Shown in pieces: positions 43,279 to 51,261 of a stretch of DNA of 64,000 nucleotides; within the stretch, counting starts at the first letter, position 1; each line of letters begins with the position of its first letter. The notes beneath the pieces were generated by a model that saw nothing but the letters and a program-made list of their open reading frames with translations, was not told where the DNA came from and searched no databases. The stretch is from Capnocytophaga sputigena (GTDB lineage: Bacteria; Bacteroidota; Bacteroidia; Flavobacteriales; Flavobacteriaceae). Location of the stretch: the NCBI RefSeq assembly GCF_900446695.1, contig NZ_UAVP01000009.1, positions 188,501 through 252,500 on the forward strand. The letters run 5' to 3'. A program made the translations under genes and the position numbers.

Positions 43279-43390
43279 ACTTTGCCAAAGGTCGTAGCAC
43301 GACGAGCAATTAAAACTTTGGCAAAGTGTAGTAACATAAGAGGCGATGCCTAGCGGCATCTCTAAAAAGTCACCAAGTTGGTGACTTTTT
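43279..43390. repeat. Cluster of four inverted repeats in an intergenic gap
   Basis: ACTTTGCCAAAG (43279-43290) pairs with CTTTGGCAAAGT (43316-43327), enclosing GTCGT-AGC-ACGAC (43291-43303). Next come GATGCC-TAGC-GGCATC (43345-43360) and a strong terminator-like AAAAAGTCACCA-AGT-TGGTGACTTTTT (43364-43390). This is the only long gap (200 bp) in the middle of the array. The last hairpin can terminate on either strand. Confidence 0.75.
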
Positions 43391-43417
43391 ATAAGTTCTT
43401 GATAATAAAATAAATAC

Positions 43418-43867
43418 TTATATAATCACACTTTTCCATTTTTCAGGGTCTCTGTTCTCAGGCAAATACTGTTCTTTGATAGTATCTAATAGCCAGCGAT
43501 CTTCTACGAGTTTGTATTTGTACTCGCGCTTGTAATTCATTCCTGCATAGAGCCTATTGGTAAAGATAGAGGCTTTTTTACCCGTGATTTGCACTTCGGT
43601 AATGCTTTCTTTAGAAGGGTCGTAGTTAGGAGGAAACAAGTGACTGGTGTATTCAGCACCACCGTTTTTGCGTTCGCGTTCGGTGATGTATTCCTTATAA
43701 ATAGGGATACGAAGCTCGGTTTGCTTTTTGCAAAAGTCTTCCCAAGAGAGGGTTTTCTTTTTCTCCACTTCTTCTTCATCCACTCTGTTGGCTTCTGTTT
43801 CCCAGTTGTACATCGCTTGTAAGAAAGCCGTGAAACGCTGGCGTAGGGTTTGTTCCGTTTCTGTCAT
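43418..43867 (-). CDS. NTF2-fold immunity-like protein
   Basis: 149 residues. A helical N-terminus (LRQRFTAFLQAMYNWETEANR), then strands ending YKREYKYKLVEDRWLLDTIKEQ, the closing element typical of NTF2-like immunity proteins. Cytoplasmic. Separated by 6 nt from the upstream VOC gene. Confidence 0.62.
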   Translation of the reverse strand: MTETEQTLRQRFTAFLQAMYNWETEANRVDEEEVEKKKTLSWEDFCKKQTELRIPIYKEYITERERKNGGAEYTSHLFPPNYDPSKESITEVQITGKKASIFTNRLYAGMNYKREYKYKLVEDRWLLDTIKEQYLPENRDPEKWKSVII

Positions 43868-43873
43868 TTTGAA

Positions 43874-44293
43874 TTATAATTTTAAATTGTCATTCTCGTC
43901 AAACTCCCAAAAAGGATTATAAGCAACTTCAAAAAGGTAGCCGTCCAAGTCCTTGAAATAGCCGCTATATCCACCCCAAAATACTTTTTGAGCTGGCTTG
44001 ACAATAGTAGCTCCTAACTCACTGACCTTGGATAAAACAGCATCTACTTCCCCTTCCGATTTGGCATTATAACTAATTGTTATTCCTGCAAATGCACTTG
44101 ACTGATAAGGTAGTGTAGTATCTTCGGAGAGTTCTTGTAAAGGATATAATCCTAATACAATTCCTCCCAAAGGGAAAAGAGCATACTCCTCCATACTTTT
44201 GTCTGACTTCTGCCAGCCTAAGTTCTCATAAAAGGCAAGAGTTTTCTTAAAGTCGCGGACACCTAAAGTGATAAGTGTAAATTTCTGCCTCAT
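43874..44293 (-). CDS. VOC (glyoxalase/bleomycin-resistance) family protein
   Basis: 139 residues in two beta-alpha-beta-beta-beta modules: ITLGVRDFKKTLAFYENLGWQ and GGYSGYFKDLDGYLFEVAYNPFW. The latter resembles a group that follows YxGYFxDPDGxxWEV. Substrate unknown; metal-binding residues are partly present (terminal Glu in FEV). Confidence 0.82.
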   Translation of the reverse strand: MRQKFTLITLGVRDFKKTLAFYENLGWQKSDKSMEEYALFPLGGIVLGLYPLQELSEDTTLPYQSSAFAGITISYNAKSEGEVDAVLSKVSELGATIVKPAQKVFWGGYSGYFKDLDGYLFEVAYNPFWEFDENDNLKL

Positions 44294-44298
44294 TTTAT

Positions 44299-44781
44299 TT
44301 ATGGTTTAAAATTTATCTCTCTTTCTTTGTGCCAAATTCGCCATTCCTCAGGGCAATGGTATTTATCCATATATTCCTGTTGTGCTTCGGGGGATAAGGA
44401 GTCCCAATATTCTAAAAAAGTGTCTCTATAATGCTCTTGGTAGCCTTGATTCCAGCGAGGAGCTCCATAGAAACTATGAGGAAAGACTGTCCAAAACGGA
44501 AATACTTCCTTATAACTCTCTATTTCCTCCTTAAAAGTCTCTCTTTTATTTTCTTCATAGAATGTTATTTGTACAAAAAAGAGTTTGTCAGCTTCTTTGA
44601 TAATCTGTAGCTGTCCTTTACTAAGGGAATAAGGCGCTTTGCTAAAGAAAAGCCTGATACTTTTGGGGCTGACCTCTCCTTCAACTGCCTCTATACGCTT
44701 GTAGAGAACTACAGGAATAAAGAATTCATACCCAAAAACTGGATAGGATTTACAAAAGAAATCTTTGAGCTTTGAGAACAT
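44299..44781 (-). CDS. Uncharacterised 160-residue protein
   Basis: No signal peptide; alternating strands and helices (VFGYEFFIPVVLYKRIEAVEG, LQIIKEADKLFFVQITFYEE) and a Trp/Tyr-rich C-terminus (EHYRDTFLEYWDSLSPEAQQ). Tightly packed between the VOC and MmcQ-like genes (5 and 9 nt). Family not recognised. Confidence 0.6.
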   Translation of the reverse strand: MFSKLKDFFCKSYPVFGYEFFIPVVLYKRIEAVEGEVSPKSIRLFFSKAPYSLSKGQLQIIKEADKLFFVQITFYEENKRETFKEEIESYKEVFPFWTVFPHSFYGAPRWNQGYQEHYRDTFLEYWDSLSPEAQQEYMDKYHCPEEWRIWHKEREINFKP

Positions 44782-44790
44782 AATCTTGAA

Positions 44791-45144
44791 TTAACTAATT
44801 AACATTTCTCTCTCCTTCTTGGGAACTTTAGCGAGTACTTGGTCGTAAGAATGCTGTATCATCTCCTTGATAAGGGCAGGGGGTAAACCTTCTAAAAGCA
44901 CAGTATTCCAATGTTTTTTGTTGAGGTGGTAGCCCGCTATAATCTTATCGGGGTATTGCTCGCGGAGTTCTATCGCACGCTCGGGGTCGCACTTGAGACT
45001 CACCCGCAAAGGTACTGATTCTAAACTTGTAAGCACAAAAATACGATTACAAATCCGAAATACTAAAATATCCTCGCCAAAAGGCATATCCTCAGTAACG
45101 TGGGGCAAGGAAAGACAATAATCTCTAAGTTCTTCTAAGTTCAT
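44791..45144 (-). CDS. MmcQ/YjbR-family protein
   Basis: 117 residues from MNLEELRDYCLSLPHVTEDMPF, with VPLRVSLKCDPERAIELRE and GYHLNKKHWNTVLLEGLP, the family hallmarks. YjbR has a double-stranded-DNA-binding-like fold; the function is unknown. The start at 45144 is preferred because an upstream start at 45189 adds a non-conserved tail. Confidence 0.85.
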   Translation of the reverse strand: MNLEELRDYCLSLPHVTEDMPFGEDILVFRICNRIFVLTSLESVPLRVSLKCDPERAIELREQYPDKIIAGYHLNKKHWNTVLLEGLPPALIKEMIQHSYDQVLAKVPKKEREMLIS

Positions 45145-45309
45145 TTTGTTTAGGTAAGAGATAAGAGATAAGAGGAAAGAGGGGCTCATTCCTCATTATC
45201 AATTCAGCACACACGTGTGCCAAATTTTTATTCAAAAATCTTATTAATTTGTGCGGAAGGGTTTGCTATAAACTCTTCAAAGGTACAAAGTTCAGTAAGC
45301 AATAAAAGT

Positions 45310-46071
45310 CTAAACGGTTTTCAATAAAATGGTTTCTTTAGGCAGTGGGTTATACTTATTTAGTAATGTTTCTTCCTCTCCTTCGTGTAGCAAGGTAAGA
45401 AATGTATAACAGCCTCCAGATGTAAGTTTTCTAGTATATTCTTTAATCTCTCTTTTATAAATATCCTCTAACACCTCCGCTTGTTCTTCTGTTAAATAAG
45501 GGCAATGGGTGCGAAGTGTCTGACGTAGATTTTCATAAAAATCACCATAACAGATAAAACTTATGTCGTGAAAATGTGCTACCAACCATTTTATTAATTG
45601 GTAAAAAATAAAGTTCTGCAAATTGCCTGAAAGGATATCCACCTCTCCATCTTCTCTAATAAATACTACACTTGGTTCTTGTGTTGGTTTTTCTTTGTTA
45701 TAACAAAAACAATAAACCATATAATCATCCACTACAGCCCTTGCAAAGGGAGCAAAGAAGAATTTTTGGTTCTGAGGATATTGTGTTAAATGCTGATTTA
45801 AAAACTCAAACTCTTTCGCGAGTTGTGAGGGGGTGAGCACCTGAAACCAATCTACATACAGAAACAAAGGCGGGTTCTCTTTCAGTTTAGGATATTCTTG
45901 TTCTAACCACTCCTTATTAGGCAATCTATCACCATTTTTGTATTCCATAGGACAATAAGAATGATATGGATATTTTGCGCCCATATTCAGCATTCCATCC
46001 TCATAAAGCTGGTGATATAGTTTGGGGTACTGAAAGCCATAAGTTTGTTCTATTTTTTGTAATAGGTTCAT
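45310..46071 (-). CDS. SMI1/KNR4 (SUKH)-like protein, paralogue 1
   Basis: 253 residues. The N-terminus MNLLQKIEQTYGFQYPKLYHQLYEDGML is the typical first SUKH motif. Core strands include QKFFFAPFARAVVDDYMVYCFCYN and PSVVFIREDGEVDILSGNLQNFIFYQL. It is a clear paralogue of the gene at 46764-47480. Probable cytoplasmic immunity protein. Confidence 0.7.
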   Translation of the reverse strand: MNLLQKIEQTYGFQYPKLYHQLYEDGMLNMGAKYPYHSYCPMEYKNGDRLPNKEWLEQEYPKLKENPPLFLYVDWFQVLTPSQLAKEFEFLNQHLTQYPQNQKFFFAPFARAVVDDYMVYCFCYNKEKPTQEPSVVFIREDGEVDILSGNLQNFIFYQLIKWLVAHFHDISFICYGDFYENLRQTLRTHCPYLTEEQAEVLEDIYKREIKEYTRKLTSGGCYTFLTLLHEGEEETLLNKYNPLPKETILLKTV

Positions 46072-46096
46072 ATTGCTGAGGTATGATGTTAATTTC

Positions 46097-46771
46097 TTAC
46101 ATATCTTCCCCTATATCTTTTAAGAAGCTATCTATCGCCTCAAAAGAACTTTTAGAAGAAGATGCATATATTAATTGACTACCTTTGTCTAATATAGCAA
46201 TACTATCTGTGGCATCCCCATAAAAGTTGGCTCCTTCTAACCAATGATGGAGGGTAAAAGGTTTTTTGGGGAAACGCTCTTTTATAGCTATCAATTCCTC
46301 AGGAGTGATATATTTAAAGCCTTCATAAGCATAAGGAAGCGCAAATACAGCTTGCAAGTGAGCTATAGCCAACAAAAATTCAGCTAATGTATCACATTCT
46401 ACTTGCCAATGTTGGTGAATAAAGTCGGTACTCATATACACCTTAGGATTGGCGGTATCTAAATCTTCCTTTGCGATAGCCCACAGACAGCAATTTTGAT
46501 TTTCTGTATAAAAAACAAAATAGTTTGGGTCGCTGAAAAGAGTAAGGTTATCCTTTGGGGTTACCAAGTTATCTTGTGTTTGATTCAGAGCTTGATGTTT
46601 TCCCAAAGTAGTGTAATAGTTGTATAGCAGTGTAGGCATTTTCTCTATCACCTTGAAGAAAGGTTGCATCTCTTCATCGGTAAAACCACAATCTTCCTCT
46701 AAACCAAAGAGCGTACGGATTTGTTCAAAAATGTTGCTTTCTTCTATTATATTAGATTTCGTTTTAGTCAT
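46097..46771 (-). CDS. SUKH-like protein of 224 residues
   Basis: Begins MTKTKSNIIEESNIFEQIRT. The central part (MPTLLYNYYTTLGKHQAL..., FVFYTENQNCCLWAIAKEDL, NPKVYMST) matches a SUKH subgroup with a pattern LxxYY..LG...N and ENQ..W.I. The ATG at 46771 overlaps the previous gene's stop by 8 nt; a start at 46834 would lengthen the overlap and adds no conserved sequence. Confidence 0.68.
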   Translation of the reverse strand: MTKTKSNIIEESNIFEQIRTLFGLEEDCGFTDEEMQPFFKVIEKMPTLLYNYYTTLGKHQALNQTQDNLVTPKDNLTLFSDPNYFVFYTENQNCCLWAIAKEDLDTANPKVYMSTDFIHQHWQVECDTLAEFLLAIAHLQAVFALPYAYEGFKYITPEELIAIKERFPKKPFTLHHWLEGANFYGDATDSIAILDKGSQLIYASSSKSSFEAIDSFLKDIGEDM

Positions 46772-47480
46772 TGCTATATTCAAATTGTTTTTCTTCTTTT
46801 GGAATGGGAATAAACTTGTTACACAAAGTATCAAACTCTTCTCGCGAAAGTAATCCTATATATTTTTCGGTGTATTCCCTATCATTAAATGTATAGATGT
46901 AGGTAGAAGCAAAAGTTTTTCTTTTATAAATGTCTTCTACTATTTTTGCTTGCTGTTCACTTAAATAAGGACGGTGCGTACGGAACATATTGGCTATTTC
47001 GGTATAAAAAGAATCGTCATCAGCAAGGAGTTCATCCATATATAACACACATTCTAACAATCCGTAGAAAATAAAATTCTGAAAGTTATCGGCTAGAACT
47101 TCTACTTCGTTAAAATCGTGAGCAAATAGTACGACCCAAGGTTCAGGGAGAGGGTTTTCTTTATTGTAAAATAAACAATAATAGTCGCCTGCTCCATTCT
47201 TTCCAAAAGGGATGAAGAGGTACTCAGGCTTAATTTTATAAAAACTTTCGGCACCGTGTAAGAATTCTATTTCTTCTGATATTTCAGAGAGTTCTAAAAT
47301 TTCAAAATCCATACGCCCTTCTAAAAGTAATGGTGGATTATCTTTGATTTTAGGGTACTCAAGTTCACGCCAACGAGGACCAAATTGTCCCCAATTGAGC
47401 ATACCATCCTCATAAAGCCGGTGATATAGTTTGGGGTACTGAAAGTTATAAGTCTGTTCTATTTGTTGTAATAGGTTCAT
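46764..47480 (-). CDS. SMI1/KNR4 (SUKH)-like protein, paralogue 2
   Basis: 238 residues, MNLLQQIEQTYNFQYPKLYHRLYEDGML at the N-terminus as in paralogue 1, then EYLFIPFGKNGAGDYYCLFYN and NFQNFIFYGLLE, with the C-terminal helix AKIVEDIYKRK also shared. The pair probably arose by local duplication followed by insertion of the 224-residue gene. Confidence 0.7.
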   Translation of the reverse strand: MNLLQQIEQTYNFQYPKLYHRLYEDGMLNWGQFGPRWRELEYPKIKDNPPLLLEGRMDFEILELSEISEEIEFLHGAESFYKIKPEYLFIPFGKNGAGDYYCLFYNKENPLPEPWVVLFAHDFNEVEVLADNFQNFIFYGLLECVLYMDELLADDDSFYTEIANMFRTHRPYLSEQQAKIVEDIYKRKTFASTYIYTFNDREYTEKYIGLLSREEFDTLCNKFIPIPKEEKQFEYSND

Positions 47481-47494
47481 ATTGGATGTTTTTT

Positions 47495-47989
47495 TTATTC
47501 ATAATACCTTCCTAAATCTAACAAATGTCCTAAGAAATGCCAGTCGTTAGGGATGGTTTCATCTTCACCTATATAATCACACAAGCCTCGTGCGCCACAC
47601 TCCAAGAGGTCTAAAGGATTGAAATTGTACCAATCATAGCCCGTTTCGGAGGTGATGCCAAAGGAACGCATTTCGTTATGAAGTTCTTTGTCTTTCATAC
47701 GGTGGAGTTCAGCTATCTGAAAGACAATAACTGCTTGGGTATAAGCAAAGGCGGAAAGATGTTCAGTCTCTTCGGGCATTGAGCGAATGCTTGTCCACTG
47801 CTCCTCATAAGTAGCAGTCTTTGCACTGAATGCCTCCTTAAGCAGTTCAAGGCAAAGAGTAGGGGAGAAGGGTGTGCTCTCGTGTGGAGTTACAATCCTA
47901 TATAAAGCTGAGAGATAGGCTTCTAAATCTCTGTTGGTTACTTCTTTAGGAAGCTGTTCTATACAGTTGTAAAATTCGTCGTAGGTCAT
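47495..47989 (-). CDS. Uncharacterised helical protein, 164 residues
   Basis: Starts MTYDEFYNCIEQLPKEVTNR. Mostly helical, with WYNFNPLDLLECGARGLCDYI and a short acidic loop IGEDETIPNDWHFLGHLL near the C-terminus. An alternative start five codons upstream has no advantage. No family recognised. Confidence 0.6.
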   Translation of the reverse strand: MTYDEFYNCIEQLPKEVTNRDLEAYLSALYRIVTPHESTPFSPTLCLELLKEAFSAKTATYEEQWTSIRSMPEETEHLSAFAYTQAVIVFQIAELHRMKDKELHNEMRSFGITSETGYDWYNFNPLDLLECGARGLCDYIGEDETIPNDWHFLGHLLDLGRYYE

Positions 47990-48015
47990 AGAGATAATTA
48001 GCAAATGGGTGTTTC

Positions 48016-48843
48016 TTATTCATTAGCGTATTCAATGGTTCGTTCTACAATCAGGTTGGTATAACGTTTGGAGTATTCGATGCGTTTCTCTATCCAATTG
48101 CCGTGATTATCATAGCGATAGGTGTATTTGCGAGTATAGACTTCGCCTTCTTTGTTGCTAATTCGCTCGAAAATTTCGTTGTTATGCTCATCAAAAGTGG
48201 TTTCAGTTATTGAATAAGGTTTGGGGTCGCCTATATCCTGATGGGCAACATAAATTACATTGCCTTTTTCATCAAAACGAGTTATGGTAAACATAAAAGG
48301 CTTTCCGCTTTCTGAAAAACTGGTATTGACTTTTTCGGTATCACTATGAAATTCAGTAGAGTGATGAAAAATCTTTTCTCCCGTAGTTATATTTGTATAA
48401 TGATTATCTATACATCTGCCTTTGGCATCATATTCGAGTTGGAACAAGTATTGGTAGTCAGCAGTGCGAGTGAGCTGACTTATGTTATTACCGTGTGCAT
48501 CGTATTCGAAAGTAACAGTTTCTTTCCATTTGCCATTTTCATAAGTAATACATTCTACCTTTTGTTGTAGGTCGTTATAGCGGTATTGTTTTTCCTCCCA
48601 ACAGTCAGTTAGTTCTTCATCTTCTGGGTCATAGAGTCGAGAGTTCACACAGTTACCATAAGCATCATAGGTAAAGAGAAAGTGGTATTCCTCGCCATAA
48701 CAAGCGTCTATAAGTTTACCTTGCTCATTGTAAATGAGGGTTTCGGTATAGTCTTCTAAGAAGTATTCTTCGCCTTTTTGCCACTGACCATCTTCGGTAA
48801 TGACAGCAGCATAACAATGCGATTCATCTCGTTTTATCTTCAT
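48016..48843 (-). CDS. YD-repeat-like (RHS-type repeat) cytoplasmic protein
   Basis: 275 residues made of repeats of the form YDAYGNCVN, YDAHGNNIS, YDAKGRCID, FDEKGNVIY, FDEHNNEIF and YDNHGNWIE, spaced about 25-40 residues, like RHS/YD repeats but with no signal peptide and no toxin domain. Such stand-alone repeats could form a partial shell that binds a protein partner; the function is unknown. Confidence 0.68.
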   Translation of the reverse strand: MKIKRDESHCYAAVITEDGQWQKGEEYFLEDYTETLIYNEQGKLIDACYGEEYHFLFTYDAYGNCVNSRLYDPEDEELTDCWEEKQYRYNDLQQKVECITYENGKWKETVTFEYDAHGNNISQLTRTADYQYLFQLEYDAKGRCIDNHYTNITTGEKIFHHSTEFHSDTEKVNTSFSESGKPFMFTITRFDEKGNVIYVAHQDIGDPKPYSITETTFDEHNNEIFERISNKEGEVYTRKYTYRYDNHGNWIEKRIEYSKRYTNLIVERTIEYANE

Positions 48844-48853
48844 TTTTTAAGGG

Positions 48854-50266
48854 TTATTTTAATGTTTTTAAAAATTCTTTGCCTTTATCAGTAAGGTAGT
48901 ATTGTTGCTTGCTACTTGTGGGTTTATCAGGAATGGTAAGCGCTACAAAACCTTGTTCTATGGCAGGGTTGAGATAGTTTTTTCTGAAATAATCTCTATT
49001 TTTCAAGCCTAATTTTTCTTGAATTTCTTCTCTATAAGATACTTCTTCCAATATATTTAATAAATCTTTGACTTGCATGGTAACTTGCATGGTACTTGCA
49101 TGGTACTTGCATGGTACTTGCATGGTACTTGGGGGGTACTTGGGGGGTACTTGGGGGGTATCTTGCGCTTCTTTTTCCATAAGTGCTTGTAAATCTTCAT
49201 CTATAGGAAAGATTACTCGCAAGGTGTTTTCCATAAACCTAAAAGATTCTTTAGGATAACTCTGCAAAATACGTGGAATACCAGAACCTAAATGTTCTAC
49301 TAACTCTACATCGCGGAAGATGCGCATCAACTCTTTGTTGCGGGGTATAGAAGTGCCTGAGAAGAATTCTTCTTGCGAAATACCATAAGGGAGTCCGCCA
49401 CAAGAGGTAATAACCAATCGGTCTTTAAAAATCTCGAACTTAGGGGCTACTTCATAGGTATAATCGTTGTGAACAAAGGCATTAATCACAGCCTCACGAA
49501 GGGCAACAGGATTCCAAAGGCGACGTTCTATACGCTGTTTGTAGGTTATCTTGGTAAAAGTGCGGTTCTCAAGATTGAGTTTGTCTAATACCTGCTGAGT
49601 TGCTTTGATAAGAGATTCGTGTCCGTACTCTTCATTCTGTACCAAATCAACTTGGTTAGTACCTGCATAGCGTGCTACTCTCACCGATATATTATTGATA
49701 TCGTTCATTAAGTAAGCTACATAGTTGTAATCGCCATCTTCATTCAGAAGTTCTAAATTTCTTGCAAATTGCTCGTTGAGGGTTTTACCCATCGATTGGT
49801 AATAGATTTGCAACTGCTGGAAGCGTAAATCTTTCTTTGGAGACCTTATCTTACCTATTGAATAACGCGTACGCTTGGTAAACAACTCTTCTATTTGTCG
49901 GGAGGGCATAGGTTCTGAAGCACTGCCTATACGGATGAAAGCCCCTTTTTCTGAAAGCCCATATTTCTTGATGTAATAAGGTTTTTCATATCCTCCTGCT
50001 ACAATGATTTTAATTACATTCTTATCATTACGTTTTTCCAAAAGAATATCAAATAACCCCATACACGAGGGGAGAATATTATTTTTAAAGCGGTCTTTGA
50101 GTTCTAATTGTACAGCATCGGAGTTAGGAACACCAATGGTTTTTCCTGTTTTATCAATGCCGATATAGATAAAACCACCTTCATTTGTATTGAGAAAAGC
50201 AACGACTTCCTTTTCTAATTCAGGGGTAACTTGTCGCTTGTATTCTATCTTTTTGGATTCAATCAT
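48854..50266 (-). CDS. AlbA_2/Schlafen-type ATP-binding regulator with a repeat linker
   Basis: 470 residues. N-terminal AlbA_2 domain (KIEYKRQVTPELEKEVVAFL, FIYIGIDKTGKTIGV, GAFIRIGSASEPM), then a HATPase-like C-terminal domain with ALREAVINAFVHNDYT and LVEHLGSGIPRIL. A linker of 11-residue periodicity (around TMQVPCKYHAS) is encoded by an 11-bp tandem repeat at 49071-49159. The last 70 residues look like a winged helix (REEIQEKLGLKNRDYFRK). Likely a transcription or phage-defence regulator. It has its own promoter at 50290-50320. Confidence 0.83.
   Translation of the reverse strand: MIESKKIEYKRQVTPELEKEVVAFLNTNEGGFIYIGIDKTGKTIGVPNSDAVQLELKDRFKNNILPSCMGLFDILLEKRNDKNVIKIIVAGGYEKPYYIKKYGLSEKGAFIRIGSASEPMPSRQIEELFTKRTRYSIGKIRSPKKDLRFQQLQIYYQSMGKTLNEQFARNLELLNEDGDYNYVAYLMNDINNISVRVARYAGTNQVDLVQNEEYGHESLIKATQQVLDKLNLENRTFTKITYKQRIERRLWNPVALREAVINAFVHNDYTYEVAPKFEIFKDRLVITSCGGLPYGISQEEFFSGTSIPRNKELMRIFRDVELVEHLGSGIPRILQSYPKESFRFMENTLRVIFPIDEDLQALMEKEAQDTPQVPPKYPPSTMQVPCKYHASTMQVTMQVKDLLNILEEVSYREEIQEKLGLKNRDYFRKNYLNPAIEQGFVALTIPDKPTSSKQQYYLTDKGKEFLKTLK
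49071..49159. repeat. Eight-unit 11-bp tandem repeat inside the AlbA_2 gene
   Basis: On the plus strand five units of ACTTGCATGGT (the first with one extra A) are followed by three units of ACTTGGGGGGT. As 11 is not a multiple of 3, gain or loss of one unit shifts the frame of the downstream winged-helix part; three units equal 11 codons, which explains the 11-residue period of the linker. Confidence 0.9.
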
Positions 50267-50289
50267 TGTAAAATGAGGTTTTTATAGGG

Positions 50290-50320
50290 CAAAGATAGTG
50301 ATAATTAGCTAATTTAGCAA
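50290..50320 (-). promoter_or_regulatory. Promoter of the AlbA_2-type gene
   Basis: Minus-strand TTG (50320-50318), 20-nt spacer and TATCTTTG (50297-50290), 24 nt before the start codon. Transcription of the rest of the array, and perhaps of the permeases, can start here. Confidence 0.7.
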
Positions 50321-50328
50321 TAAGCTAA

Positions 50329-50790
50329 TTAGTTAATTACCAAATTAGTTTTCATCATCTTGTATTTTTTTCTTTCTCCCTCTACAGTGGCTATTACTTT
50401 AAAACCAAGTTTTGTATAAAGACCTTTAGCTATGGGGTTGTCATCAAATACATTTAGGCTAATAGAATGAACACTTTTATCTTCAAAAAGCATTGCAATA
50501 AACAACTGCATTGCTGAGGTGCCTAATCCTTTTCCTGTAAGGGAAGGATTGATAAGAAATCTACCAATATGTACATTGCTCTCTTCTACTCTTATTTGCT
50601 GAATCATCCCTATAAAACTACCCTTTGCCTCAATACGAAAACAATGAGACAAAGCATTGAGTGCTTCTATGGTAAGAGGATAGGGCAAAGCATCTCCTGC
50701 CCATTGTTTCAAGAAATCAGCGCCTTTGCTATTTGTCCAATGTATAATAGCTTGCTTATCATTAGTTGATAATCCTTCAGTTATTCTCAT
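50329..50790 (-). CDS. GNAT-family N-acetyltransferase
   Basis: 153 residues with the GNAT core: FRIEAKGSFIGMIQQIRV, IGRFLINPSLTGKGLGTSAMQLF (the acetyl-CoA-binding R/Q-x-x-G-x-G/A turn appears as GKGLGT) and ISLNVFDDNPIAKGLYTKLGFKV. Substrate unknown; RimJ/RimL-like by overall look. Confidence 0.85.
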   Translation of the reverse strand: MRITEGLSTNDKQAIIHWTNSKGADFLKQWAGDALPYPLTIEALNALSHCFRIEAKGSFIGMIQQIRVEESNVHIGRFLINPSLTGKGLGTSAMQLFIAMLFEDKSVHSISLNVFDDNPIAKGLYTKLGFKVIATVEGERKKYKMMKTNLVIN

Positions 50791-50829
50791 TTTATCAAAT
50801 AAACTTACTTGCTTTTTAATATTATTTAA

Positions 50830-51213
50830 TCAGATGGTTATCTCTACCATATTGCCATCAGGGTCAAGTATCATACTCTCGTAATACCCATCACCCGTGG
50901 TGCGTGGTGCACTAAAGCACATATAGCCTTCATCAATGATTTTCTGAGTAAGCGCATCAACCGCTTCCTTGCTTCCTACACTGAAGGCAAAGTGTATGAT
51001 CCCTTCACTCGTCACCTTGTCCAAAGGTTCACTGAGGTTGGGTCTCCACATTATTTCCAAACGAGCGCCACTATCAAAACTTAGAAAGTAGGTGCGTAAT
51101 CCTGTTTTAGGATTATGGTACAACTCGTTTGATTTTGCGCCGAAGAAAGTCTCATAAAAGGCTTTAGATACTTCCAAATTTTTTACATATAAAGCGATGT
51201 GGTCTATTTTCAT
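50830..51213 (-). CDS. VOC-family protein
   Basis: 127 residues: MKIDHIALYVKNLEVSKAFYETFFGA, ARLEIMWRP, IIHFAFSVGSKEAVDAL and MILDPDGNMVEITI. The His, Glu, His and Glu positions of metal-dependent glyoxalase-like enzymes (H5, E in RLEIM, H in IIHFAF, E in MVEI) all appear present, so a metal enzyme is plausible. First gene of the array after HlyD (48-nt gap). Confidence 0.87.
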   Translation of the reverse strand: MKIDHIALYVKNLEVSKAFYETFFGAKSNELYHNPKTGLRTYFLSFDSGARLEIMWRPNLSEPLDKVTSEGIIHFAFSVGSKEAVDALTQKIIDEGYMCFSAPRTTGDGYYESMILDPDGNMVEITI

Positions 51214-51261
51214 AATAACAACTTACTTATTGATGACTCAATTTTCTGATGAGTTAATCAG

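Noticed and set aside
43218-43337. N-terminal extension of the DUF4279-like gene
   Set aside because: It translates the nested inverted repeats; the family pattern begins at the ATG at 43217.
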